A model generated the notes under the pieces. That model worked only from the letters and a program-made list of their open reading frames with translations, was not told the DNA's origin and searched no databases. A DNA stretch of 64,000 bases from Clostridiales bacterium. GTDB taxonomy: Bacteria; Bacillota; Clostridia; Lachnospirales; Lachnospiraceae. Below, one piece after another: positions 44,734-54,295 of the stretch; position 1 is the first letter of the stretch, and each line of letters begins with the position of its first letter. The DNA is taken from positions 1 to 64,000 of the forward strand of contig JAJBTU010000037.1 in the NCBI GenBank assembly GCA_020860715.1, read 5' to 3'. The translations under genes were made by a program, and so were the position numbers.

Positions 44734-47061
44734 TTGGCAAATCGAACAAAAAGAGAACGCAGGTTTACGAAACGAATGCAAATAAAGCTTCTGGCTGTAT
44801 TTGCATTCGTTTTATTGGGACTGATTGTTTTATTGCTGCGCATTGCTCAGATCAATATCACGGAGGGAAGCAGTTACGCGAAACAGGTGCTTTCCCAGAA
44901 TAATTATGACAGCGAAACGCTGTATGCACGCAGAGGAGAGATTCAGGACTCAAACGGCCGGGTTCTGGCTTACAGTGAAAAGGTCTATAACCTCGTGATC
45001 GACTGTTATGCCATCAATCAGGATCAGGAAAATGCTCTGGAGCCCACCATCAATGTCCTGTGCTCCTATTTTGGACTTGACGAGACGGCACTTCGCTCTC
45101 TGATCCTTTCGGACGAGACAAAGGACAGCCAGTATCAGGTGCTGCAGGTCAAGGGAGAAGATGAGGAACAGTATCTGACGCAGGATGAAAAGGAAGCGTA
45201 TGAGGAATACATAGACGAGTATGCGGATGTTTCTTCCTCGACATTAAGCGAATCAGAAAAAGAGGAGAAAGCCAGGCGTGCCGCAGTGACCGGAGTCTGG
45301 TTTGAGGAAAAATATGTCCGGCATTATCCGCTTGGTTCGCTCGCCAGCAACACCATCGGCTTCGCGAACAGTCTGGGCGACGGCATTGTCGGGCTGGAGG
45401 CGTATTATGATGAGCAGCTGCAGGGCACGAACGGGCGCATCTTCGGTTATCTGAATGAGGATACGGAATACCAGACGAAGACGATCGCCCCGGAGAACGG
45501 CTATACACTGGTGACGACACTGGACGCGAATATTCAGGAAATTGTGGAAAACGCGATCGCGGAATTTGATGAGACCTACGGCGGCGACGACGATGGCGAC
45601 GATGACGACGATGACGGGACGGCAAAGCACGGCGCCGCAAATGTCGGGGTGGTAGTGATGGATCCGAATACCGGAGGCATTCTGGCGATGGCGACCAACC
45701 AGAGCTATGATCTGAACGATCCGGACAGTGTGATTTACGACTGGTATACGGAGGCGGAGATTCAGGAACTTCTGGAAGCGGACGATGACGGCAGCGCGTA
45801 CAATGCGGCGCTCTATGACCTGTGGGGGAACTTCTGCGTGTCCGACAGTTTTGAACCGGGATCAACGTATAAGCCCATTACACTTGCGTCCGCACTGGAG
45901 ATCGGTGCGGTCACGACGAGCGATACTTTTTACTGCGACGGCGGGGAATTTATTACCGATACAGAGATACACTGCAACGCGTATCCCGGCGCGCACGGGC
46001 TGGAGACCCTGGAGGATGCTCTGGTAAACTCCTGTAACGATGCCCTGATGCAGATTGCGGCGAAAATGAGAGTATCGAATTTTATCGAATATCAGTCTCT
46101 TTTCAATTTTGGCAAAAAGACAGGCATCGATCTGCCGAATGAGTCGAGCGGTGTTGTTTATACGACGGAAACCATGAATGAGGTAGAACTTGCGACCTGT
46201 TCCTTCGGGCAGGGATTTACCTGTACCATGATACAGGAAATTGCCGCGTTTTCTGCGGTCGTCAACGGCGGCTATTATTATCAGCCGCACGTCGTGGACA
46301 AGATTCTCGACGAGGACGGCGCGATCGTCAAAGACAATTCGCAGCTGCTTTTAAAACAGATTATTTCTTCTTCCACCTCGGACACACTGAAAGAGTATCT
46401 GGAGAGCGTTGTGCTGGAAGGTACCGGCAAGAAAGCCCGTGTGCCGGGCTACCGTGTCGGCGGCAAGACCGGTACGGCGGAAAAGATCGATTCTGAGACC
46501 GGCGAGCGCGCTGAGGGCCTGTATCTGGTTTCCTTCATCGGAGCGGCTCCGATCAATGATCCGGAGGTCGTGATCTATGTCGTTGTCGATGAGCCGAATG
46601 TCGAGAATCAGGCAAGCAACAGTTATGCGCAGAAGCTGTTTCAGACGATTGCCCTGGATGTGTTCCCATATCTGGGCATCACCGCCACTGAGGAGATCAC
46701 GGAATCCCTTCTGGTGGAACTTGGCCTTACAGAGGACGAGGTAGCAGAGGTGAACACCGTGACGACATTCCAGGCGTTTGATTCCTATGGCAATCTGTAC
46801 AATGACGCCCGTGTCGTGGATGGCCAGGTGGTTGACGGAAGCGGCAATGTGATCGAGGGCGCCTACATCGACGAAGACGGGACCGTCTATGACGGTTATA
46901 TGAATGAGGTATCAAGTATCGCGACAGAGGAAGATGAGGATGAGGAATCGGTTGCGACGAATCCGGATATGGCTGCGCCGCTGGATGAGAACACTGCGGA
47001 TGATTCCGATTCGACGCTTGTCGATCCGACCGACATCGCGGAGGAGGAGGAAGAGGAATAA
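44734..47061 (+). CDS. Penicillin-binding protein 2 type transpeptidase (FtsI/PbpB-like), TTG start
   Basis: 775 aa. Short cytoplasmic tail, TM helix (LLAVFAFVLLGLIVLLL), dimerisation domain (ARRGEIQDSNGRVLAY), then the transpeptidase with S-T-Y-K, S-C-N and K-T-G motifs (EPGSTYKPIT, VNSCNDA, GGKTGTAE). A loop of nine Asp within eleven residues (GDDDGDDDDDDG) sits at about residue 290. The C-terminus carries a tail with a repeat-like segment (GQVVDGSGNVIEGAYIDEDG) that also ends FtsQ, followed by a very acidic end. Start is TTG 44734 behind TAGGTGA; there is no ATG until codon 15. Septal crosslinking in partnership with FtsW. Confidence 0.9.
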   Translation: MANRTKRERRFTKRMQIKLLAVFAFVLLGLIVLLLRIAQINITEGSSYAKQVLSQNNYDSETLYARRGEIQDSNGRVLAYSEKVYNLVIDCYAINQDQENALEPTINVLCSYFGLDETALRSLILSDETKDSQYQVLQVKGEDEEQYLTQDEKEAYEEYIDEYADVSSSTLSESEKEEKARRAAVTGVWFEEKYVRHYPLGSLASNTIGFANSLGDGIVGLEAYYDEQLQGTNGRIFGYLNEDTEYQTKTIAPENGYTLVTTLDANIQEIVENAIAEFDETYGGDDDGDDDDDDGTAKHGAANVGVVVMDPNTGGILAMATNQSYDLNDPDSVIYDWYTEAEIQELLEADDDGSAYNAALYDLWGNFCVSDSFEPGSTYKPITLASALEIGAVTTSDTFYCDGGEFITDTEIHCNAYPGAHGLETLEDALVNSCNDALMQIAAKMRVSNFIEYQSLFNFGKKTGIDLPNESSGVVYTTETMNEVELATCSFGQGFTCTMIQEIAAFSAVVNGGYYYQPHVVDKILDEDGAIVKDNSQLLLKQIISSSTSDTLKEYLESVVLEGTGKKARVPGYRVGGKTGTAEKIDSETGERAEGLYLVSFIGAAPINDPEVVIYVVVDEPNVENQASNSYAQKLFQTIALDVFPYLGITATEEITESLLVELGLTEDEVAEVNTVTTFQAFDSYGNLYNDARVVDGQVVDGSGNVIEGAYIDEDGTVYDGYMNEVSSIATEEDEDEESVATNPDMAAPLDENTADDSDSTLVDPTDIAEEEEEE

Positions 47062-47159
47062 AAGAGCCGGCGCGGCTTTCCCCGTAACATGATTTCAGGT
47101 TTCGCCGAATAGATATAGAACAGCAGAATTTTGTGATCAGCTCATCATTCGGGGGACTC

Positions 47160-48959
47160 ATGCATAAAACGAAATCTTTTCACCGCAGGAAAATCCTGCT
47201 GATATTTGCCTGCTGCGCGGCGGCGCTGCTGTTTCTGATCGGGCGTCTGGCCTGGCTGATGATTGCAAAATCCGGGTACTATACGACTCTGGCGGAAGAT
47301 CTGCATGAACGAGAACGTTCCATCAAGGCGGCCCGCGGCCGGATCCTGGACCGTAACGGCACAGTCCTGGCAGACAACCGTACGGTCTGCACGGTCTCTG
47401 TCATTCACAGCCAGATCACGGATCCGGACCGGGTTGTTGAGGTGCTTTGCACCGAGCTGGGAATGGATGAGGCGGCGGTGCGTGAGCGGGTGGAAAAAAA
47501 CAGTTCCATCGAACGGATCAAAAGCAACGTGGACAAAGAGATCGGCGATGCGATCCGAAGCTGCGGACTTGACGGGGTGAAGGTGGATGAAGATTATAAA
47601 CGATATTATCCGTATGAAAGTATGGCTTCGAAGGTGCTGGGCTTTACGGGCGCCGACAATCAGGGCATCATCGGGCTGGAAGTACAGTATGATGAAGCGC
47701 TCTCCGGCACGCCCGGCACGATCCTGACGCTGACCGACGCGCGGGGGATTGAGATCGAGGATGCCGCGGAGACACGCGTGGAGCCGGTGGCAGGGAACGA
47801 CCTGGTCATCAGCATGGACTATAATATCCAGGAGTATGTCGAGCAGGCCGCGTACCGGGTGCTTGAGGAAAAGCAGGCGGACAGCGTGTCGATTATAGTA
47901 ATGAACCCGCAGAACGGGGAAATCTATGCGATGACGAATGTGCCGGAATTTGATCTGAACGATCCGTATACGCTGACGGAATTGTATCTGCAGACACAGC
48001 TGCCGGAGGAAACAGCGGAAGGTGAGGAGACATCGGCGGCAGCCGCTCTGAACGATGAGGAACTGCAGGACGCCCTCAATCAGATGTGGCGCAACGGCTG
48101 TATCAACGACACCTACGAGCCGGGATCGACATTTAAGATCGTTACTGCGGCGGCCGGGCTGGAAGAGGGTGTGGTGACCCTCTCGGATACCTTTTACTGT
48201 CCCGGCTACAAGCTGGTCGACGACCGCCGGATCCGCTGCCACAAAACTGTCGGGCATGGGTCAGAAACTTTCCTTGAGGCTGCGCAGAATTCCTGCAATC
48301 CGGTTTTTATTGAAGTTGGACTGCGCCTCGGCGTGGATAATTATTTTAAATATTTCAATCAGTTTGGCATAAACGAGAAGACCGGCATTGATCTGCCGGG
48401 CGAGGCGGCGACGATCATGCATAAAAAAGAAAATGTCGGCCAGGTCGAACTTGCCACGATCTCTTTCGGGCAGTCTTTTCAGATCACGCCGCTGCAGCTG
48501 ATCACAACCGCTGCTTCCATTATTAACGGCGGTATCCGTATCACGCCGCATTTTGCTGTGAGCGTGAAAGATACGGACGGCACTTTGCTGGAAGTCTGTC
48601 AGTATGAAGAGGGGGAACGGATCCTCTCAGAGGAGACCTCTGAGACCATGCGTTATCTGCTGGAGCAGGTCGTTGACGGCGGCTCCGGCAAGAATGCGTA
48701 TATTGAGGGTTACCGGATTGGCGGCAAGACCGCAACATCCGAGACATTACCCCGCGGGCAGGGGAAGTACATTTCTTCCTTCGTCGGCTTTGCTCCGGCG
48801 GATGATCCGCAGGTGATCTGCCTGTGCGTCATCAACAATCCGCAGGGTACTTATTACGGCGGTACGATCGCCGCGCCGGTGGTGAAAGATATTTTTGAAA
48901 ACATACTGCCGTATCTGGGAATTGAAAAAACCCTTGCCGAAACAGAAATGACAGAGTAG
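47160..48959 (+). CDS. SpoVD/FtsI-like penicillin-binding protein without PASTA domain
   Basis: 599 aa. TM helix (ILLIFACCAAALLFLIG), dimerisation domain with RGRILDRNGTVLADN, transpeptidase with S-T-F-K (EPGSTFKIV) and S-C-N (QNSCNPV). The third motif is K-T-A (IGGKTATSE) rather than K-T-G. It ends about 15 residues after the catalytic domain; SpoVD proteins usually add a PASTA domain. Two class B PBPs in tandem is typical of sporeformers, where one serves vegetative septa and the other the spore cortex. Start 47160 follows CGGGGGACTC. Confidence 0.88.
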   Translation: MHKTKSFHRRKILLIFACCAAALLFLIGRLAWLMIAKSGYYTTLAEDLHERERSIKAARGRILDRNGTVLADNRTVCTVSVIHSQITDPDRVVEVLCTELGMDEAAVRERVEKNSSIERIKSNVDKEIGDAIRSCGLDGVKVDEDYKRYYPYESMASKVLGFTGADNQGIIGLEVQYDEALSGTPGTILTLTDARGIEIEDAAETRVEPVAGNDLVISMDYNIQEYVEQAAYRVLEEKQADSVSIIVMNPQNGEIYAMTNVPEFDLNDPYTLTELYLQTQLPEETAEGEETSAAAALNDEELQDALNQMWRNGCINDTYEPGSTFKIVTAAAGLEEGVVTLSDTFYCPGYKLVDDRRIRCHKTVGHGSETFLEAAQNSCNPVFIEVGLRLGVDNYFKYFNQFGINEKTGIDLPGEAATIMHKKENVGQVELATISFGQSFQITPLQLITTAASIINGGIRITPHFAVSVKDTDGTLLEVCQYEEGERILSEETSETMRYLLEQVVDGGSGKNAYIEGYRIGGKTATSETLPRGQGKYISSFVGFAPADDPQVICLCVINNPQGTYYGGTIAAPVVKDIFENILPYLGIEKTLAETEMTE

Positions 48960-49019
48960 TATAATGTATCATTTAGATTTTTATGACAGGAGACGGGACA
49001 AAATAAGGAGGGGAACCGT

Positions 49020-50006
49020 ATGAAAATGAATCCGGATATTATCATTCCACTTTGTGTGGCTTTTGCAATCTGCCTGATCCTGGGACCAGTGGTGATCCCG
49101 TTTCTGCGAAAGCTGAAAGTCGGCCAGACCGAGCGCGAGGAGGGAGTGCAGTCTCATCTGCAGAAAGCGGGGACTCCGACGATGGGCGGTCTGATCATGC
49201 TGATCAGCGTCGTGATCACTTCTCTTTTTTATGTGAGAAAATATCCCCGGATCATTCCGGTGCTGTTTCTGGTGCTGGGTTTTGGACTGATCGGATTTCT
49301 TGACGACTATCTGAAAGTGGTGCTGCGCCGTTCCGACGGCCTCTATCCGAAGCAGAAAATGCTGGGACAGATCATAGTGACCACGATTTTTATCGTTTAT
49401 GTATGGATGATGGACAAGTCCGCTCTGGAACTGATCATTCCGTTTAGCGGAGGAAAGCTGCTTACGGGAGATTCGTTCGGAGGACTGTTCAAATATCTGT
49501 CAATTCCGCTCGCTTATTTCGTGATCATTGGCACTGTCAATGGCGTGAACTTTACTGACGGGCTGGATGGTCTGGCCAGCAGCGTAACGCTGATGGTAGC
49601 CATCTTCTTTACTGCGGCATCCATGGTGCTTGGCGGGCAGATCGAACCGATCACGGCGGCCGTGGCGGGTGCGCTGCTCGGTTTCCTGCTGTTTAATGTA
49701 TATCCTGCGAAAGTATTCATGGGCGATACCGGCTCGCTTGCGCTCGGCGGATTCGTGGCCGGAAGCGCTTATCTGCTGAAGCTGCCGATCTTCATCCTGA
49801 TTATTGGTCTGGTGTATCTGGTCGAGGTGCTTTCTGTTATTATTCAGGTCACGTACTTCAAGGTGACCGGCGGCAAACGTTTCTTCAAGATGGCGCCGAT
49901 CCATCATCACTTTGAACTTTGCGGATGGTCGGAAACCCGTATTGTGACTGTGTTCGCGATTGTGACCGCTTTTCTGTGCCTGCTGGCGCTGTATGCGATC
50001 GGGTAA
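49020..50006 (+). CDS. mraY: Phospho-N-acetylmuramoyl-pentapeptide transferase
   Basis: 328 aa, ten TM helices. Motifs: K-A-G-T-P-T-M-G-G near the N-terminus, G-F-L-D-D-Y (metal-binding Asp pair), N-F-T-D-G-L-D-G-L, F-M-G-D-T-G-S-L-A-L-G-G, and the cytoplasmic M-A-P-I-H-H-H-F-E loop. It moves the murein pentapeptide from UDP to undecaprenyl phosphate to make lipid I. Start 49020 follows AAGGAGGGG. Confidence 0.97.
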   Translation: MKMNPDIIIPLCVAFAICLILGPVVIPFLRKLKVGQTEREEGVQSHLQKAGTPTMGGLIMLISVVITSLFYVRKYPRIIPVLFLVLGFGLIGFLDDYLKVVLRRSDGLYPKQKMLGQIIVTTIFIVYVWMMDKSALELIIPFSGGKLLTGDSFGGLFKYLSIPLAYFVIIGTVNGVNFTDGLDGLASSVTLMVAIFFTAASMVLGGQIEPITAAVAGALLGFLLFNVYPAKVFMGDTGSLALGGFVAGSAYLLKLPIFILIIGLVYLVEVLSVIIQVTYFKVTGGKRFFKMAPIHHHFELCGWSETRIVTVFAIVTAFLCLLALYAIG

Positions 50007-50141
50007 CTTGTAATCAGATATTGACGAAAAACGATCCTCCATTTCCACCGCAGAGACGTTGATTTTTACACTTGCCTTGAAAGGCTTTTGGAAAATGGAT
50101 TATTCTTACAAAAAGCTAATTGGCAGAAAAGGAGAACAATC

Positions 50142-51671
50142 ATGAATTTAAGTAACAGCCGCGTCCTTGTCTTTGGCGCGGGTATCAGCGGTATCGGGGC
50201 GGCCAGGCTCCTGCTTGGCGTACCGGCTGCGGAAGTAATCCTGTATGACGGGAATGAGAATCTGGATGCGAAAGAACTGGAAGAGAAAGTGAGGTCCGCA
50301 CCGGCGCAGGAGGCCAGAACAGACAATGCCGGAACGGTTATGGAAAAAGGCAGGGAGGAAGAGAATCCCGGCGGACGTCTGCAGATTCTTCTCGGCGGGC
50401 TGCCTGAGGAAGTGCTTGCGCGGATCGACCTTGCGGTTTTAAGTCCCGGGGTGCCGACGGACCTGCCTCTCGTGAATGCGATGCGGGAGCGCGGCATACG
50501 CATCTGGGGTGAAGTGGAACTTGCCTGGGAGTGCGGTAAGGGGGATGTGCTTGCGGTGACAGGCACGAACGGCAAGACGACGACGACAAGCCTGCTGGGC
50601 GAGATCATGCGGAATTATGCCGTATGGCTTCAGACGACAGGAAAATCTCATGGAGCAGGAGGCGAAACGTGCAGCGCAGGGAAGGAATCCTGTGCGGATG
50701 AGGACACGCTTCCGGATGAGCGTGTCTGCGTCGTCGGCAATATCGGCAATCCTTATACGGATGCGGCGGAGCGGCTGACAGAGGACTCCATTGTGGTTGC
50801 GGAAATCTCGAGTTTCCAGCTTGAGACGATTGAAGGCTTTGCGCCGCGGGTGAGCGCGATTCTGAACATTACGCCGGACCATCTGAACCGCCATCATACA
50901 ATGGAGGAATACATACGCGTCAAGGAAAGCATCACACAAAATCAGGGGCCGGACGATACCTGTGTCCTCAATTATGAAGACCCGATTCTGCGGGAGTTTG
51001 GAAAGACTTTGCATACAAAAGTCATTTACTTCAGCAGTCTGCATAAACTGAAAGAGGGGATGTACTTAAACGGGGATCAGATCTGTTTTTCGGACGGAAT
51101 GGCGGAGACGGTGATCTGTTCCACAAAAGAACTGAATATCCCTGGCCGCCACAATTATGAAAATGTCATGGCGGCGGCGGCAATGGCGCATGCCTATGGC
51201 GTACCGTTTGAGACTATCCGCGAAACCGTCTGCACATTTCAGGCTGTGGAACACCGCATTGAATATGTGACTGAAAAACATGGCGTCGTTTACTACAACG
51301 ACTCAAAAGGGACGAATCCTGACGCGGCAATCAAGGGGATTCAGGCGATGGACCGCCCGACGCTGCTGATCGGCGGCGGCTATGATAAAGATTCTTCCTA
51401 CGAAGAATGGATTCAGGCGTTTGACGGTAAGGTGAAATATCTGGTGCTGATCGGACAGACAAGAGAAAAAATTGCCGAGGCAGCGCAAAACTGCGGCTTT
51501 TCCAGCTGTGTGCTGAAAGATTCGCTGGAGGACGCGGTAGCGTTCTGCGCGGAGCACGCAAAGAGCGGAGACGCGGTGCTGCTCTCACCGGCCTGTGCAA
51601 GCTGGGGAATGTTTCCCAACTATGAGGTGCGCGGCAGGCGATTCAAAGAACTGGTAAATCAACTCGACTGA
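50142..51671 (+). CDS. murD: UDP-N-acetylmuramoylalanine-D-glutamate ligase
   Basis: 509 aa, longer than the usual about 450. N-terminal UDP-binding Rossmann (FGAGISGIGAAR), central ATPase G-T-N-G-K-T-T-T-T, H-H-T-M-E-E-Y region, C-terminal Y-N-D-S-K-G-T-N-P-D and G-G-G-Y-D-K-D. The extra length comes from two insertions: about 28 residues near 50-78 (APAQEARTDNAGTVMEKGRE) and about 28 near 170-198 (SHGAGGETCSAGKESCADED). Start 50142 follows AAAAGGAG. Confidence 0.95.
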   Translation: MNLSNSRVLVFGAGISGIGAARLLLGVPAAEVILYDGNENLDAKELEEKVRSAPAQEARTDNAGTVMEKGREEENPGGRLQILLGGLPEEVLARIDLAVLSPGVPTDLPLVNAMRERGIRIWGEVELAWECGKGDVLAVTGTNGKTTTTSLLGEIMRNYAVWLQTTGKSHGAGGETCSAGKESCADEDTLPDERVCVVGNIGNPYTDAAERLTEDSIVVAEISSFQLETIEGFAPRVSAILNITPDHLNRHHTMEEYIRVKESITQNQGPDDTCVLNYEDPILREFGKTLHTKVIYFSSLHKLKEGMYLNGDQICFSDGMAETVICSTKELNIPGRHNYENVMAAAAMAHAYGVPFETIRETVCTFQAVEHRIEYVTEKHGVVYYNDSKGTNPDAAIKGIQAMDRPTLLIGGGYDKDSSYEEWIQAFDGKVKYLVLIGQTREKIAEAAQNCGFSSCVLKDSLEDAVAFCAEHAKSGDAVLLSPACASWGMFPNYEVRGRRFKELVNQLD

Positions 51672-51707
51672 TGGGGTGATGTTCTGGTCACAGGCAAAAA
51701 AAACAGG

Positions 51708-52790
51708 GTGGACGGACTGCTTTTGCTTGCAGTCCTTTTCCTGTGCGGATATGGTCTGCTTATTCTGTACAGCGCCAGTTCTTACAACGGGCAGGTCCGT
51801 TTCGGGGATTCTGCCTGGTATCTGAAAAAACAGTTTTTTGCTATGGCACTGGGCATGGCGGCAATGGCCGGGATTTCCTCGGTGGACTACCATGTTCTGA
51901 AAAAGCTGGCGGGACCGGCGTATGTGCTTTCGCTTGTGTTATCGCTGGCAGTGCTTCTGTTCGGGGACGCTTACAACGGTTCCCGGCGCTGGCTCTCAAT
52001 CGGACCGCTTTCGTTTCAGCCGGCCGAGTACGCAAAACCGGCGGTAATTCTTCTGCTTGCCGGGGTGGTGTCCGGGAACGGCAGAAATACTCGCTCCGGA
52101 CAATCCCGACGGGGTATGACGGCGTCTGTTTTTCTCGCGGTATTTCCCATCGTTGCGCTGGTCGGAAAAAATAATCTGAGCACCGCGGTGATCATTCTCG
52201 GAATCGCGATGATCATGATTTTTGTCTCCAATCCAAAGTATCTTCCGTTCCTCTGGATGATTCTGGCAGGCATCGGATTCCTTGCCGTTTTTTTGAGCCT
52301 GGAATCTTACCGGCTGGAGCGGCTGGCCATCTGGAGGAATCCGGAACTGTATGAAAAAGGCTATCAGACCATGCAGGGCCTGTATGCCATCGGCTCCGGC
52401 GGCCTGTTCGGGCTTGGGCTGGGCAATGGCCTGCAAAAGCTGGGCTTTGTTCCGGAAGCGCAGAATGACATGATTTTTTCCGTGATCTGCGAGGAACTTG
52501 GGCTGTTTGGAGCCGTTCTGCTGATTCTGCTGTTTCTTTTGCTGCTCTGGCGCTTCATGGTGATTGCAACACACGCGCCGGATCTGTTCGGATCTCTGAT
52601 GGCGGCGGGCATCATGGGTCATATTGCGATTCAGGTCATTTTAAACATCGCGGTGGTGACCAACACCATTCCGAACACTGGTATCACGCTTCCGTTCATC
52701 AGTTACGGAGGCACTTCCATGCTGTTTTTGCTGTCTGAAATGGGGCTGGCGCTCTCCGTAAGCCGCAGCAGAAGCAGCCGGGTCTCCTGA
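51708..52790 (+). CDS. ftsW: FtsW/RodA/SpoVE family lipid II polymerase; start uncertain
   Basis: 360 aa from the GTG at 51708, with about ten TM helices. Family marks: LILYSASSY, N-G-S-R-R-W-L, Q-P-A-E-Y-A-K-P-A, and P-F-I-S-Y-G-G-T-S-M near the end. SEDS proteins polymerise lipid II and pair with class B PBPs such as the two just upstream. The GTG has no usable ribosome site. ATG 51679 would give MFWSQAKKNRVDGLLL if the A8 run at 51696-51703 had nine As, so the true N-terminus may be hidden by another homopolymer error. Could be SpoVE or FtsW. Confidence 0.9.
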   Translation: MDGLLLLAVLFLCGYGLLILYSASSYNGQVRFGDSAWYLKKQFFAMALGMAAMAGISSVDYHVLKKLAGPAYVLSLVLSLAVLLFGDAYNGSRRWLSIGPLSFQPAEYAKPAVILLLAGVVSGNGRNTRSGQSRRGMTASVFLAVFPIVALVGKNNLSTAVIILGIAMIMIFVSNPKYLPFLWMILAGIGFLAVFLSLESYRLERLAIWRNPELYEKGYQTMQGLYAIGSGGLFGLGLGNGLQKLGFVPEAQNDMIFSVICEELGLFGAVLLILLFLLLLWRFMVIATHAPDLFGSLMAAGIMGHIAIQVILNIAVVTNTIPNTGITLPFISYGGTSMLFLLSEMGLALSVSRSRSSRVS

Positions 52791-52875
52791 TGGGGAAGAA
52801 ATCCGATACGCACAGATGGATACTTTGGCGCATATACTGGGTTACCATGAGTATTTGCGAACGGGGGAAGACCAT

Positions 52876-54205
52876 GTGGCATATCTGGAAATTACTGGAG
52901 GCAAACCGCTTTACGGAGAAATTACAGTGCAGGGCTCCAAAAACGCGGCGCTGCCGATTCTTGCGGCGTGTATTCTGGGGAATGGACCCTGCCTGATTGA
53001 AAACTGTCCGCAAATTCAGGACGTTGACGATACGATTGCCATCCTTACGATGCTGGGCTGCAGCGTAAAAAAAGAAGGCCGCACGGTAACTGTGAATGCC
53101 GGCGAGATGGAAAAAACCGCCATATGCGGGAGCGAAGCGGGAAGAATCCGTTCCTCCATCTTGTTTTTGGGAGCACTTCTTGGTAGAATGGGAAAGGCTG
53201 AAGTTCCGTATCCGGGCGGATGCGCGATCGGCAGCCGGCCGATTGACCTGCATCTGCAGGCACTCAAGAAGCTGGGCGTGTATTTTGATACAAAGGAATG
53301 CGGGATTTCCTGTGTTTCGGATCCTCTGGAAGATCCGGATGCGTGCGGGCTGCAGAAAGATCGGAAGATTCAGGACTGCCGCGCCGGAATCCTGGCCGGG
53401 ACATCTCATCTCCACGGCGGCAGCATTACGCTTGACGTGCCGAGTGTGGGAGCCACGGAAAACAGTATTCTGGCGGCTGTCTGTGCCGATGGTGAGACAC
53501 TCATCCGGCACGGGGCCATGGAGCCGGAAGTGGAGGAACTCTGTGATTTTCTGAGAGCGCGCGGCGCCCGAATTTCACGGGACGAGGATCAGAACATTCA
53601 TATATGCGGCGTGAAGACACTCTCTCCGGTACGCTACCGGCTGCGTGCCGACCGGATTGTAGCGGGCAGTTATCTGCTGGCTGCGGCTTCCTGCGGCGGC
53701 TGCGTATGTGTCCGCAATCTGCCTGCCGGTCAGCTTGATACACTGTTCGACGTACTCAGGAGAATGGGAGCAGAAGTGAGCACAGACGGTGTTGTGCGTG
53801 CCGCGCTGCCTCTGCTGGCGGTGCATGAGGTGCGGACGGCACCTTATCCGGGATTTCCGACCGATCTGCAGTCTCCGCTGATGGCGGCGCTGTGCACGGC
53901 AAAAGGGATAAGCCGGATTCGGGAGACGGTCTTTGAAAACCGGTTTCAGACTGCTGTCCAGCTGAAAAAAAATGGGAGCGCGGATTCAGGTGAGCGGCAG
54001 CCTTGCCCGAATCGAAGGAATCCATCAGCTTCACGGCGCTTCCGTGAGCGCTCCGGATCTGCGCGGCGGGGCAGCGCTTGTGCAGGCGGCGCTGACAGCA
54101 TGCGGGCGCACGGTACTTGGCGGATATGAATACATTGCGCGCGGTTATGAGGATATCTGCCGTGATTACAGAAGCCTGGGAGCGGACATTCATTTCTGCG
54201 AATGA
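52876..54205 (+). CDS. murA: UDP-N-acetylglucosamine 1-carboxyvinyltransferase, with a one-base frame break
   Basis: About 442 aa when the frame is repaired. E-I-T-G-G at the start, QGSKNAALPILAA, the catalytic-loop Cys in PYPGGCAIGSRP, D-V-P-S-V-G-A-T-E-N. Near 53965 the frame shifts: eight As are read where seven would continue ENRFQTAVQLKK-MGARIQVSG. As written, the first frame runs into nonsense to 54129, while the right frame runs 53972-54205 (SAPDLRGGAALVQAAL, ending ADIHFCE). MurA makes the first committed murein precursor and is essential, so a sequence error is likely. GTG 52876 (VAYLEITGG) has GGGGGAAG upstream; ATG 52816 is the alternative. It occupies the place where murG often lies. 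Confidence 0.9.
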
Positions 54206-54295
54206 TGCACGGCCTGAGGATGACGCAGACGAAGGCACAGTTTGATGCGCCGGGCTGCATAAGGGAATTTAAAAGATAAGAGGCTTGGGGAACTT

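Noticed and set aside
47145..48257. 370-codon minus-strand frame opposite the second PBP
   Set aside because: Antisense shadow; the sense strand encodes a clear transpeptidase with all motifs.
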